A stretch of 64,000 nt of DNA from positions 1-64,000 of the forward strand of contig CAMCVW010000003.1 of NCBI GenBank assembly GCA_945881915.1, in the 5' to 3' direction. This document shows, piece by piece, positions 18,266 to 25,886 of the stretch. The stretch is from Thermoflexus hugenholtzii JAD2 (GTDB lineage Bacteria; Chloroflexota; Chloroflexia; Chloroflexales; Roseiflexaceae). Below the pieces are notes generated by a model that saw nothing but the letters and a program-made list of their open reading frames with translations, was not told where the DNA came from and did not search any database. Positions within the stretch are counted from its first letter, which is position 1. Each line of letters starts with the position of its first letter. The position numbers and the translations under genes were made by a program.

Positions 18266-19156
18266 ATGTTTTACAGTCGACTACAAGAAAAGCTGGCGAG
18301 TGGGAAGACTGTGGTCAGTGGCGAAATTGCGCCTCCCAAAGGAGCTTCTTCTGAGGCACTGCTACGCGTTGCAGCCGGTATTGGTGATTCCGTTGATGCG
18401 TTGAATTTGACTGATAATCAGCGTGGTTTGGGACGAATGTCTGCGATGACCGCTGCTATTTTTCTGCGGCAAAACGGATACGAAGTCGTTGCACAGATGA
18501 CATGCCAACATCGCAACCGTATCGCGCTCCAGGCAGATGCTCTGGGTGGCGCTGCGTGTGGTATAACCAATCTCCTCGCAATGACTGGGGATCACCCCAA
18601 AATTGGTGATCATCCGGAAGCAAAAAACGTTCTCGATGTGAATTCGTTCCAGCTCATTAAAACACTGCGGACCATGCGAGATCAGTCGACATTCGAATCA
18701 GGGACCACCTTGAGCGTTGCTCCTAAATACTTTGTCGGTTGTGTCGCAAACCCCAATATTGAACGTGCAGCACGATTAGAGCGCAAAGTGAAATACGGTG
18801 CAGAATTCGTGCAGACGCAGATAATCTTCGACATTTCGAAATTTGCCGAGTGGATGCACGATGTTCGTCTGTTGGGTATCCATGTGGCGACACCTATTAT
18901 GGCAGGCATCATGGTGATTAAATCTGCCCAATCCGCCCGATTCTTGCGTGATCACTTACCTGGCTCTCGCGTACCGGAGTCCCTGATTGCCCGCATGGAA
19001 GCTGCAACCGATCCAGAAGCAGAAGGAATCTCTATAGCTGCAGAACTGTGTCAGGCAGCCATGGGAATTGAAGGAGTGAGAGGTATTCATCTCATGACCG
19101 TCGGATGGACCAAAGCAATCCCATTAGTCGTCGCACGCGCGCAATTACGCGCGTGA
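18266..19156 (+). CDS. metF: 5,10-methylenetetrahydrofolate reductase
   Basis: A 296-residue flavoprotein, the same length as typical bacterial MetF. Family motifs are VSGEIAPPKG near the N-terminus (catalytic Glu), DALNLTDNQ, the conserved HMTCQ-like QMTCQHRNR, and LLAMTGDHP, which contacts FAD and folate. It reduces methylene-THF to methyl-THF for methionine synthesis. It is followed 29 bases later by an aspartokinase gene, consistent with a methionine/aspartate-family amino acid setting. TTGAGGA precedes the ATG. Confidence 0.92.
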   Translation: MFYSRLQEKLASGKTVVSGEIAPPKGASSEALLRVAAGIGDSVDALNLTDNQRGLGRMSAMTAAIFLRQNGYEVVAQMTCQHRNRIALQADALGGAACGITNLLAMTGDHPKIGDHPEAKNVLDVNSFQLIKTLRTMRDQSTFESGTTLSVAPKYFVGCVANPNIERAARLERKVKYGAEFVQTQIIFDISKFAEWMHDVRLLGIHVATPIMAGIMVIKSAQSARFLRDHLPGSRVPESLIARMEAATDPEAEGISIAAELCQAAMGIEGVRGIHLMTVGWTKAIPLVVARAQLRA

Positions 19157-19185
19157 GTCCTGGCTTAGATGAGAGTGTGGTGACG

Positions 19186-20583
19186 ATGCGTATAATGAAG
19201 TTTGGTGCAATTGCATTTGCTGATGCACTCCGCGTTCGTGACACAATCCGGATTATTAAAGAACAGCACGCCAAAGACCCATCTGTAGTCGTTGTCTGTA
19301 GTGCACTGCCAGGAATCACCGATGCGCTGTTACGAGCAGCTCGTGCTGCGGCACATGGTGGAGAGCAAGAAGCAGATGTCGCACGTCGCGAATTATGGAA
19401 TAGACATCGACAAATTGCAGAAAAGCTTGTCACAGACGAGTGGGAGCGCGAAATGTTGTTCCAACGGCTGGCGGAGCAACTCAAGCAACTCGATCGGATG
19501 ACACGTGCCATGGCTACACTGGGTGAATACTCTGCGCGTGGTATTGATGCCATTGCAAGTCTGGGAGAACGCTTTGCTGCACTGATTATTGCGGTCATCT
19601 TACGCCAGAGTGGGGTGGCAGCCCAAATGATTGATGCAACAGAACTCATCGTGACCGATGCGCACTTCGGGGTCGCACGACCATATTTGGATGAGTCATT
19701 TACCAAGATTTCTGAGCGTCTATTACCCATGCTCCAGGCAGGAATAATCCCCGTTGTGACCGGCTACACTGGTGCCACGCGAAACGGTGTTGTCACGACG
19801 CTTGGCCGTGGTGGTGGTGACTACACCGCTGCCCTCATAGGTGCTGCAGTCAATGCAACGGAAGTCTGTTTGTGGACTGATGTGGATGGTATTCTCACTG
19901 CAGATCCGAAAATCGTACCCGATGCCAAACCACTTCCTGAGTTATCGTATGCAGAAGCTGCCGAAATGGCAACCCTCTCAGGATCCGAGATTTTGCACTT
20001 GCGCACACTCATGCCGCTTGCCACACGATGCATCCCACTTCGCATTGCGAATGTACACTCCCCGGAACAACCGGGCACACTGGTCACTGCGCTCCCGACG
20101 CCGACACATGCTTCGGGAGCAATTATATCCACCCGTGGCCTTGCCCTCATTGCTGCTTCGAGCTCGTCGTTGCCCACATACGAAGAAGCGTGGACTGCAG
20201 AACTCGCTGCGACGGTGACTGCACGGTTATCTCATGCTGGTATCGAAACATTGCTCGCACACCAGAGTGAACTTGATCGCACGCTCATGGTCATTGTGCG
20301 CCAGCCTGATGCAACATACACCAAAGAAATTTTTGAACAATCGTTTGGAAAAGACTACAACGTGACGCTACATTCTACCGTTGCGCTCGTATCGATTATC
20401 AGTGCGGCTCATGGCACTGTTTTGCCATCGTTAGCCATGTACGCCTTGGGCAGAGCACAAATCAATCATATTGCTTCGTCTCGTTCTCTGCACGGTGCGT
20501 ACGTTTCGTTCGTTCTTCCTGATGAATCTGTTGCTTCTGCGGTCCAGATTCTTCATTCAGATTTGGGATTTGCAAGCACGTAA
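19186..20583 (+). CDS. Aspartokinase with a divergent N-terminal motif
   Basis: A 465-residue monofunctional aspartokinase. The kinase core is clear in TTLGRGGGDYTAALIGAA, LWTDVDGILTADP and LSYAEAAEMA, and two C-terminal ACT domains follow (about 315-465). The N-terminal signature usually reads KFGGTSV; here it is KFGAIAF. The usual LHPRT is LHLRT. The start at 19186 places this motif at residues 5-11, as in other aspartokinases; a longer frame from 19105 overlaps the metF gene. It may still phosphorylate aspartate, or it may have changed activity; I judge an aspartate-family kinase most likely. Confidence 0.82.
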   Translation: MRIMKFGAIAFADALRVRDTIRIIKEQHAKDPSVVVVCSALPGITDALLRAARAAAHGGEQEADVARRELWNRHRQIAEKLVTDEWEREMLFQRLAEQLKQLDRMTRAMATLGEYSARGIDAIASLGERFAALIIAVILRQSGVAAQMIDATELIVTDAHFGVARPYLDESFTKISERLLPMLQAGIIPVVTGYTGATRNGVVTTLGRGGGDYTAALIGAAVNATEVCLWTDVDGILTADPKIVPDAKPLPELSYAEAAEMATLSGSEILHLRTLMPLATRCIPLRIANVHSPEQPGTLVTALPTPTHASGAIISTRGLALIAASSSSLPTYEEAWTAELAATVTARLSHAGIETLLAHQSELDRTLMVIVRQPDATYTKEIFEQSFGKDYNVTLHSTVALVSIISAAHGTVLPSLAMYALGRAQINHIASSRSLHGAYVSFVLPDESVASAVQILHSDLGFAST

Positions 20584-20653
20584 TGTATCCGCAAATCTGA
20601 AATGTCCCATTCGACCTCGTTCATGGTTTTATGTCCCTTTCGTACGCGGTGCT

Positions 20654-21547
20654 TCATGTGAGCACTGCGTTCTCAAATGTGCGCACTAATGCCTGTACCA
20701 TTGTGAGACTCGCTGCAGAGAGCGTTCGGTCGCTCCGATATACGAGGGCCATACTGCGACTCAGGAGTGGATTCGATATCTGTAAGACAGCGAGATTTTC
20801 TTTGTCATTCAGAGCGAGTTGCGGCACAATTGCGATGCCCAAATCTGCTTCAGCGAGACGCAACAACAACGAGACGTCACCACCGTCAATGACCACCCGA
20901 GGAGCGTATCCTACTCCTTTGCAGGCAGCAATGATGACATCGTGCATCTCGTACCCTGGTGGATAGAGGAGGAATGATTCGTCTGCCAAATCGATCAACG
21001 ATACGCTCCTTGACTCTGCATAGCGGTGTTGTCGACTGACGACTGCAACAAGCGATTCGTCGAAGAGTGGGACGATTGTATGATTTTTGGTGGGTATGGG
21101 GAGTGTGACAATCGCAATATCGAGTTCGCTCAGATCGAGTTGCTGGAGGAGTTGTGTTGTATTGGCCTGTAGGATGCGTAATTCAATCTGAGGGTATGTC
21201 TGGTGGAACTGCGCCAAAGTCTCGGGCAGGTGTCGCACGCCGACCGAAGGCGGGGTTCCGATACTCACTCTTCCGGCGAGTAACCCTCGACGTGCCCGCA
21301 TTGTTGCTTCTGCAGCGCTGACTTCTGCCAAAATACTCTGTGCATGCGCGGCAAGCGCTTCGCCCGCTTCGGTTATGCGCAGGTGGCGACCTACTTTTTC
21401 GACGAGTGCTATCCCCCCGCATGCCCGTTCGAGCTCGTGAATCATCCGGCTGACCGCAGGTTGCGCCATGTGTAACTCGTTTGCTGCTTTGCTCACATGC
21501 GCATGTTTTGCCACCGTCACAAAGACGCGTAACTGTTGAAGTTCCAT
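20654..21547 (-). CDS. LysR-family transcriptional regulator
   Basis: A 297-residue LysR protein. The N-terminal winged HTH spans residues 1-60 (MELQQLRVFVTVAKH, then AANELHMAQPAVSRMIHELE). The C-terminal periplasmic-binding-like effector domain follows from about 90. The start at 21547 gives the canonical LysR beginning; the much longer open frame upstream would run through the operator region and the DoxX gene. It is transcribed divergently from the DoxX gene at 21654, with a perfect palindrome between them, so it very likely regulates that gene and itself. The effector is unknown. Confidence 0.9.
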   Translation of the reverse strand: MELQQLRVFVTVAKHAHVSKAANELHMAQPAVSRMIHELERACGGIALVEKVGRHLRITEAGEALAAHAQSILAEVSAAEATMRARRGLLAGRVSIGTPPSVGVRHLPETLAQFHQTYPQIELRILQANTTQLLQQLDLSELDIAIVTLPIPTKNHTIVPLFDESLVAVVSRQHRYAESRSVSLIDLADESFLLYPPGYEMHDVIIAACKGVGYAPRVVIDGGDVSLLLRLAEADLGIAIVPQLALNDKENLAVLQISNPLLSRSMALVYRSDRTLSAASLTMVQALVRTFENAVLT

Positions 21548-21556
21548 ACTCGTACC

Positions 21557-21574
21557 TATAACAAATTTGTTATA
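21557..21574. promoter_or_regulatory. Perfect 18-bp palindrome, candidate LysR operator
   Basis: TATAACAAATTTGTTATA is self-complementary over all 18 bases and contains the T-N11-A core of LysR sites. It starts 10 bases upstream of the LysR ATG. A second partial copy of the half-site, TGTAACAAACATGTA, lies at 21605-21619 nearer the DoxX gene. Two such sites are expected for LysR recognition and activation boxes. Confidence 0.7.
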
Positions 21575-21653
21575 TATTACATCGAAAATAGTATTTGTGC
21601 AAAATGTAACAAACATGTACCATGATGAAGGGTAGACCGACAGGAGAAACATT

Positions 21654-22130
21654 ATGATGCGTACACTTGCTCGGATCGACCGCACATTGACGTGCTGGAT
21701 GCAACGGAATGCGACGACGCTCCTTCGTTGGTCGATGGGAATCGTATTTGTTTGGTTCGGTGCATTGAAACTGGTACCGGGATTGAGTCCAGCCGACGCA
21801 ATAATAAGAGCGTCTATGTCTTTTTTGCCGATGGACTTCTTCATTCCTTTTTTGGCATTGTGGGAAATAACGATTGGTATTGGGCTCATCATCGGCTACG
21901 GAATGCGTGCGACGATTCTACTTCTTCTCCTGCAGATGGTTGGGACGTTGGCGCCGTTGATTCTCACGCCGCAGCTTGTTTGGACTGTGTTCCCGTTCGG
22001 GTTGACACTCGAGGGGCAGTATATAATCAAAAACGTTGTGCTGATGAGTGCGGCAGTAGCAATAGGTTCTTCGGTACGTGCGAGTGAACCATTCGATATA
22101 TGGCAGGCCCCGCACGATCGCGCTGTGTAG
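21654..22130 (+). CDS. DoxX-like integral membrane protein
   Basis: A 158-residue protein with four predicted membrane helices. The beginning LLRWSMGIVFVWFGALKLVPG is the characteristic first helix of the DoxX/SURF4-like family (LRxxxGxxFxxxGxxKL). GGAGAAAC precedes the ATG. DoxX-like proteins are linked to quinone or thiosulfate metabolism and redox stress in some bacteria, but no specific reaction can be assigned here. It is divergent from, and presumably controlled by, the LysR gene. Confidence 0.8.
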   Translation: MMRTLARIDRTLTCWMQRNATTLLRWSMGIVFVWFGALKLVPGLSPADAIIRASMSFLPMDFFIPFLALWEITIGIGLIIGYGMRATILLLLLQMVGTLAPLILTPQLVWTVFPFGLTLEGQYIIKNVVLMSAAVAIGSSVRASEPFDIWQAPHDRAV

Positions 22131-22346
22131 TGCTCAGCGATGAACAAATTGCGCAAAAGGGCAATGAAATAAGGAGAAAATCACGCAGAAACACTACGAC
22201 TGGCTTTGCTGTAATTACACTGCGCGAATGTACACACCTTCATACTGCATAGAGATTCGTAGGTGTCCAGCGCTCACTGTCTGCACAAGGTTTATCATCG
22301 TAGTATCGTTCACTACACAAGAATAATCCAAACACCCCATGAACCA

Positions 22347-22388
22347 TGCGTAACCCCCCACTTCTCTGACGAAGTGGGGGGTTACGCA
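22347..22388. terminator. Strong bidirectional hairpin
   Basis: TGCGTAACCCCCCACTT (22347-22363) pairs perfectly with AAGTGGGGGGTTACGCA (22372-22388), a 17-base stem around an 8-base loop. It sits between the DoxX gene ending at 22130 and the convergent Thr-rich gene whose stop is at 22401. No T run follows, so termination may be inefficient. I see no gene in 22131-22346. Confidence 0.65.
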
Positions 22389-22400
22389 GCGGGATTAAGG

Positions 22401-23114
22401 TTATGGGGTTGATGTCGCGACTGGCACACTTGTCTGTGTCGGTACAACGGTGTCGGTTGGTACTGCGACGGTAGCTGTAGATGCAGCGGGAGTAGCTGTT
22501 GACGGTGGGAGAGTGAGTGTTTTGGTTGCTGTAGGCGTTGCTGCGGTTGCCGTAGCAACGCTTGTTGCCGTAGAGCTGACAACCGTGGCGGTCGTACTGG
22601 TTGCAGCTAGTGTGGGAGAAGGAGTGCTTGCATTCACGGTGACGGTACTGGTTGCGGTAGCTGGGGTGCCAGTTATTGTCACAGTCAGAAAGCCTGTTGG
22701 CGTAAGTGGCTCCAATGTGATTGTCTGCGTAATGTTTTCGGTTGGGACGGGGACGATGTATGGAGTTTCGGTTGAGATATTGGGATTTGCAGCAGCGGCT
22801 GTAGCCCGTGCGGGTGCTTTCGGGTTCGAAGGTAAATTAGGTGCAGTCGTTGGTATGATGATTTGGATTGCACCGGTACCGCTGAGGACGGCAGTCGCGG
22901 TGAGGTCAGTGACAACGACACTGGCCATTGGTGTTTCGCTCTGTTGGACGATTGCAGGCTGGTTGGTCCCAGAAAAAATGTTGATGAGTGTGATTATGGA
23001 GTACATGCTGACTCCAATGATAGTCATCCACGCGAGGATTTCACCGATGCGCCGTGCGAGTGATGGACCATTTATCACGCTCTGCCTCGTTTCTTCGTAG
23101 TAGCAAGCAATCAT
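22401..23114 (-). CDS. Single-pass membrane protein with a Thr/Ala/Pro-rich mucin-like tail
   Basis: A 237-residue protein starting at an ATG at 23114. One transmembrane helix lies near residues 31-50. The rest is low complexity, rich in Thr, Ala, Val, Pro and Ser, with repeated TAT, TAV and TPT units in the last hundred residues. Such tails are common on surface-exposed, possibly O-glycosylated bacterial proteins. No domain is recognised. A glycosyltransferase gene starts 107 bases away on the other strand, which may be coincidental. Confidence 0.65.
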   Translation of the reverse strand: MIACYYEETRQSVINGPSLARRIGEILAWMTIIGVSMYSIITLINIFSGTNQPAIVQQSETPMASVVVTDLTATAVLSGTGAIQIIIPTTAPNLPSNPKAPARATAAAANPNISTETPYIVPVPTENITQTITLEPLTPTGFLTVTITGTPATATSTVTVNASTPSPTLAATSTTATVVSSTATSVATATAATPTATKTLTLPPSTATPAASTATVAVPTDTVVPTQTSVPVATSTP

Positions 23115-23221
23115 ATATCTTTTTGATACTATACCACAGCATGTAGTATGTTGGTACAGTTCGTTTTCCTTGTCATATCGACGGAGTATAATGGTCACCT
23201 GTCGACTAGAGAACGAGTAGT

Positions 23222-24343
23222 ATGCATGTTGTGCACCTCTACAAAGACTATGCCCCGGTAAAAGGGGGTATAGAAGGTCATATCAAGACGCTGAGCGAAG
23301 GCCTCGTCGCACGCGGGTATCGCGTCACCGTCGTAGTTTGCCAACCATATGGGTACATCCTTGCCCCGGACGAAGTAATCAACGGTGTGCGCGTCATTCG
23401 GCTCCCACGGCATATCGATGTTGCATCGAATGCATGGTCTTTTGGCTTTGTGCAGACAATCAGAGCACTCGCGCCGGACGTATTGCATCTGCAGATGCCG
23501 TGGCCTGCGGGAGACTTTGTGGCGTGGCGCCTTGCCGACATCCCGCTGGTGGTCAGTTATCAGAGTGATGTCATTCGCCAAAAAACCTTGTTGTTGCTGT
23601 ATGCGCCGCTCCTACGCTGGACGCTTGGACACGCGTCTGCTATTTTGGTCAGTAGTCAACGCTACGCTTCATCTTCACCGTGGCTGCAAAATGATCAGTA
23701 CCGACTACAGGAAGTTCCTTTAGGTATTGTCGATCCGCACGATGTCCCGGTGAATGTTGGAGGTGATTTTGCGTGCGATCTTCCTGAACAGTATGTGTTG
23801 TGGGTCGGCCGTATGCGATATTACAAAGGGCTCGAGACCGCAATACGCGCGATGTGTGATGTTCCGCAACCGATCAAACTGGTATTGGTTGGCAGCGGAC
23901 CCGTAGAGCAAGGTTTACGGGCATTGGCTATTGAATGTGCGGTAGTAGACAGGATTGTATGGTTGGGCGATGTAGCAGATCGTGATTTGGCACGTATTCG
24001 TGCTGGCGCCAGCTGTTTCGTTTTTCCGTCTCAGTTCCGTTCCGAAGCGTATGGCATTGCGTTGCTCGAGGCAATTGCAGCAGGGGTGCCAGCGATTAGC
24101 TGCGAAATAGGTACGGGCACCAGTGTCATCAATCAGCATGACCTCACCGGAGTGGTGATTTCACCCAATGATCCGCTCGCGTGCGCTGCTGCAATCTCAC
24201 GCATATGTCTCGATGAAGCGCTACGTACACGATATAGCGTTGCTGCTCGTGCGCATTACATTGCGAACTATGGTGTACAAAAAATGATAGATAGCGTTGC
24301 TGCTATCTACCAACAAGTAAAGAAGCCATCCTCGGGAAGCTAA
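23222..24343 (+). CDS. GT4-family glycosyltransferase
   Basis: A 373-residue GT-B enzyme. The N-terminal acceptor domain contains KGGIEGHIKTLSEGL (the GG loop of GT4 enzymes). The C-terminal nucleotide-sugar domain has VLWVGRMRYYKGLE, LVGSGP and the donor-binding E-x7-E in SEAYGIALLEAIAAGVP. It is a retaining transferase using an activated sugar; acceptor and sugar cannot be deduced. Its TAA overlaps the stop of the convergent thioredoxin gene by four bases. Confidence 0.9.
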   Translation: MHVVHLYKDYAPVKGGIEGHIKTLSEGLVARGYRVTVVVCQPYGYILAPDEVINGVRVIRLPRHIDVASNAWSFGFVQTIRALAPDVLHLQMPWPAGDFVAWRLADIPLVVSYQSDVIRQKTLLLLYAPLLRWTLGHASAILVSSQRYASSSPWLQNDQYRLQEVPLGIVDPHDVPVNVGGDFACDLPEQYVLWVGRMRYYKGLETAIRAMCDVPQPIKLVLVGSGPVEQGLRALAIECAVVDRIVWLGDVADRDLARIRAGASCFVFPSQFRSEAYGIALLEAIAAGVPAISCEIGTGTSVINQHDLTGVVISPNDPLACAAAISRICLDEALRTRYSVAARAHYIANYGVQKMIDSVAAIYQQVKKPSSGS

Positions 24344-25167
24344 AAAAGCGCTGACGCCAAATCTCGCCGTGCTTGTGTTGTGAGTGGGTGTGTGACACCA
24401 AGCGTCTGTATCATTGCCAAAATTGTTTTTCGAGATGCATCATCATTCCACGTTCGTGCGCGGATGACAAGATCGAGCATCCCTGAAAGTCCGGATGAAA
24501 TGTCTTGCTGAAGGAATGCCTGCAGAGCAGCAACAAAAGACGGTGCGATTGCATCATCATCGGTATATATTTCTTGAGCAGTCGCAGCCAAAAACAGCCA
24601 GCCCTCAGCCTGTTCGGCATAGGTGCTGTTTTGACGAATCGCACGCAACACCCCAAGTGCTTCGTTGTCGTTTCGCAGTATGAGGAGACGCGCATATCCG
24701 ATGCGGGCTGCGTCGTTTTGTGGTTGCATACTCACCAAAGCTGCATACCCTTGAATTGCAGCAGAGATATCTGACTGAGCAAGGGTATCGAGTGTATGCA
24801 GCGTATCGTCAGCTGGGTGCGTGACGAAGCCTGCGAGCCAATGCACAATCTGTGATTCTGGAATAGCACCGGTGAATTCCGCGACTAGCATGCCATTCAC
24901 GAATGCTTTTACCGCGGGAATGCCTTGCACCTGATAGCGTTGTGCAAGGTGTTGATTTTGGTCTACGTTGACTTTGGCGAGGGTCCATGCGCCATTCCCG
25001 TCTGCTGCGAGCCGTTCAAGGGATGGCCCAAGCGTGCGGCACGGACCACACCAGGGTGCCCAAAAATCAACGACAACGGGACGAAGAAAAGACTGGTCGA
25101 TGACTGCTTCTGCAAAATCAATGTCGTCGACATCGTGCACAAATATGTTTGCACCATCGTGATTCAT
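24340..25167 (-). CDS. Thioredoxin-TPR protein, YbbN/CnoX-like
   Basis: A 275-residue protein. Residues about 10-115 are a thioredoxin domain with an intact WAPWCGPCR active site and the cis-Pro in GIPAVKAF. Residues 120-275 are helical and TPR-like, as in YbbN (CnoX), a thioredoxin-fused chaperone that protects proteins from oxidative aggregation. E. coli YbbN has lost the CxxC, whereas this one keeps it. It begins 11 bases after the response regulator gene, so it is probably part of the two-component operon. Confidence 0.88.
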   Translation of the reverse strand: MNHDGANIFVHDVDDIDFAEAVIDQSFLRPVVVDFWAPWCGPCRTLGPSLERLAADGNGAWTLAKVNVDQNQHLAQRYQVQGIPAVKAFVNGMLVAEFTGAIPESQIVHWLAGFVTHPADDTLHTLDTLAQSDISAAIQGYAALVSMQPQNDAARIGYARLLILRNDNEALGVLRAIRQNSTYAEQAEGWLFLAATAQEIYTDDDAIAPSFVAALQAFLQQDISSGLSGMLDLVIRARTWNDDASRKTILAMIQTLGVTHPLTTQARRDLASALF

Positions 25168-25178
25168 ACTATTTTGTC

Positions 25179-25886
25179 CTATTGTTGTACTGCGACGAAC
25201 CGATACCCTACGCCACGCTCCGTCAAAATATACACAGGGTTGGCTGGGTCACGCTCGATTTTTTGGCGCAAGTATGTGACATAAAGCCGTAGGTAGTGTG
25301 TTTCATCATGATATTCAGGTCCCCACACTTTGGCCAGCAGATCATTATGATTAACCACGTACCCAGCTTTTTGCACCAGATGGTACAACAGGCGATATTC
25401 GGTTGGGCGGAGATTCACCCGTTCGCCGTTTATCAGTACTTCCCGCTTGGAAAAATCGACGATTAGGCGATCATCGACCACAATGTGTCCCATTGTCGTT
25501 GGAGCGGGCAAGTAATGTCGACGCAAGACTGCGCGGATGCGACTTAGGAGTTCTCGATAGCTGAAAGGTTTGCTGACATAGTCGTCTGCACCTAATTCCA
25601 GTCCTTTTACCCGATCGCTCTCTTCGTCTTTGGCGGTTAGCATGATGACCGGAATCTGTGACGCAAGCCGTATCCGACGCAGAGTTTCGTATCCGTCCAT
25701 GTTCGGCATCATGACATCGAGAATAACCATGTCAGGCATTTCTTCACGCAACGCATCGAGTGCTTCACGGCCAGAGGCAGCAGTTTGTACCCGAATTCCC
25801 TCTGCTTCGAGGTTCATCCGCATCATAGTAGTGAGTCGTGTTTCATCGTCGACGATGAGTAAAAGTTTATCGCGGAGCTCCGTCAT
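25179..25886 (-). CDS. OmpR-family response regulator
   Basis: A 235-residue regulator. The receiver domain (about 9-120) has the acidic pair VDDE, phospho-acceptor Asp in VILDVMMPNMDG, Thr in VIMLTAKDE and the conserved Lys in DDYVSKPF. The C-terminal winged HTH (about 135-230) contains LRPTEYRLLYHL and HYLRLYVTYLRQKIE. It overlaps the end of the sensor kinase gene by 20 bases, the usual sign of a cognate pair. Confidence 0.94.
   Translation of the reverse strand: MTELRDKLLLIVDDETRLTTMMRMNLEAEGIRVQTAASGREALDALREEMPDMVILDVMMPNMDGYETLRRIRLASQIPVIMLTAKDEESDRVKGLELGADDYVSKPFSYRELLSRIRAVLRRHYLPAPTTMGHIVVDDRLIVDFSKREVLINGERVNLRPTEYRLLYHLVQKAGYVVNHNDLLAKVWGPEYHDETHYLRLYVTYLRQKIERDPANPVYILTERGVGYRFVAVQQ

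Noticed and set aside
21548-21892. N-terminal extension of the LysR gene by 115 codons
   Set aside because: It would cross the operator palindrome and part of the DoxX gene, and LysR proteins begin with the HTH found at 21547.
22401-22800. Low-complexity stretch considered as a minisatellite or CRISPR-like array
   Set aside because: There is no fixed repeat length or spacer; it encodes the Thr/Ala/Pro-rich tail.
22450-23100. Plus-strand open frame (216 codons) opposite the Thr-rich protein gene, Val/Ala-rich and membrane-like
   Set aside because: Complement of Thr/Ala codon repeats gives artificial Val/Ala-rich frames; the minus strand has the TM-plus-tail layout and faces the terminator at 22347-22388.
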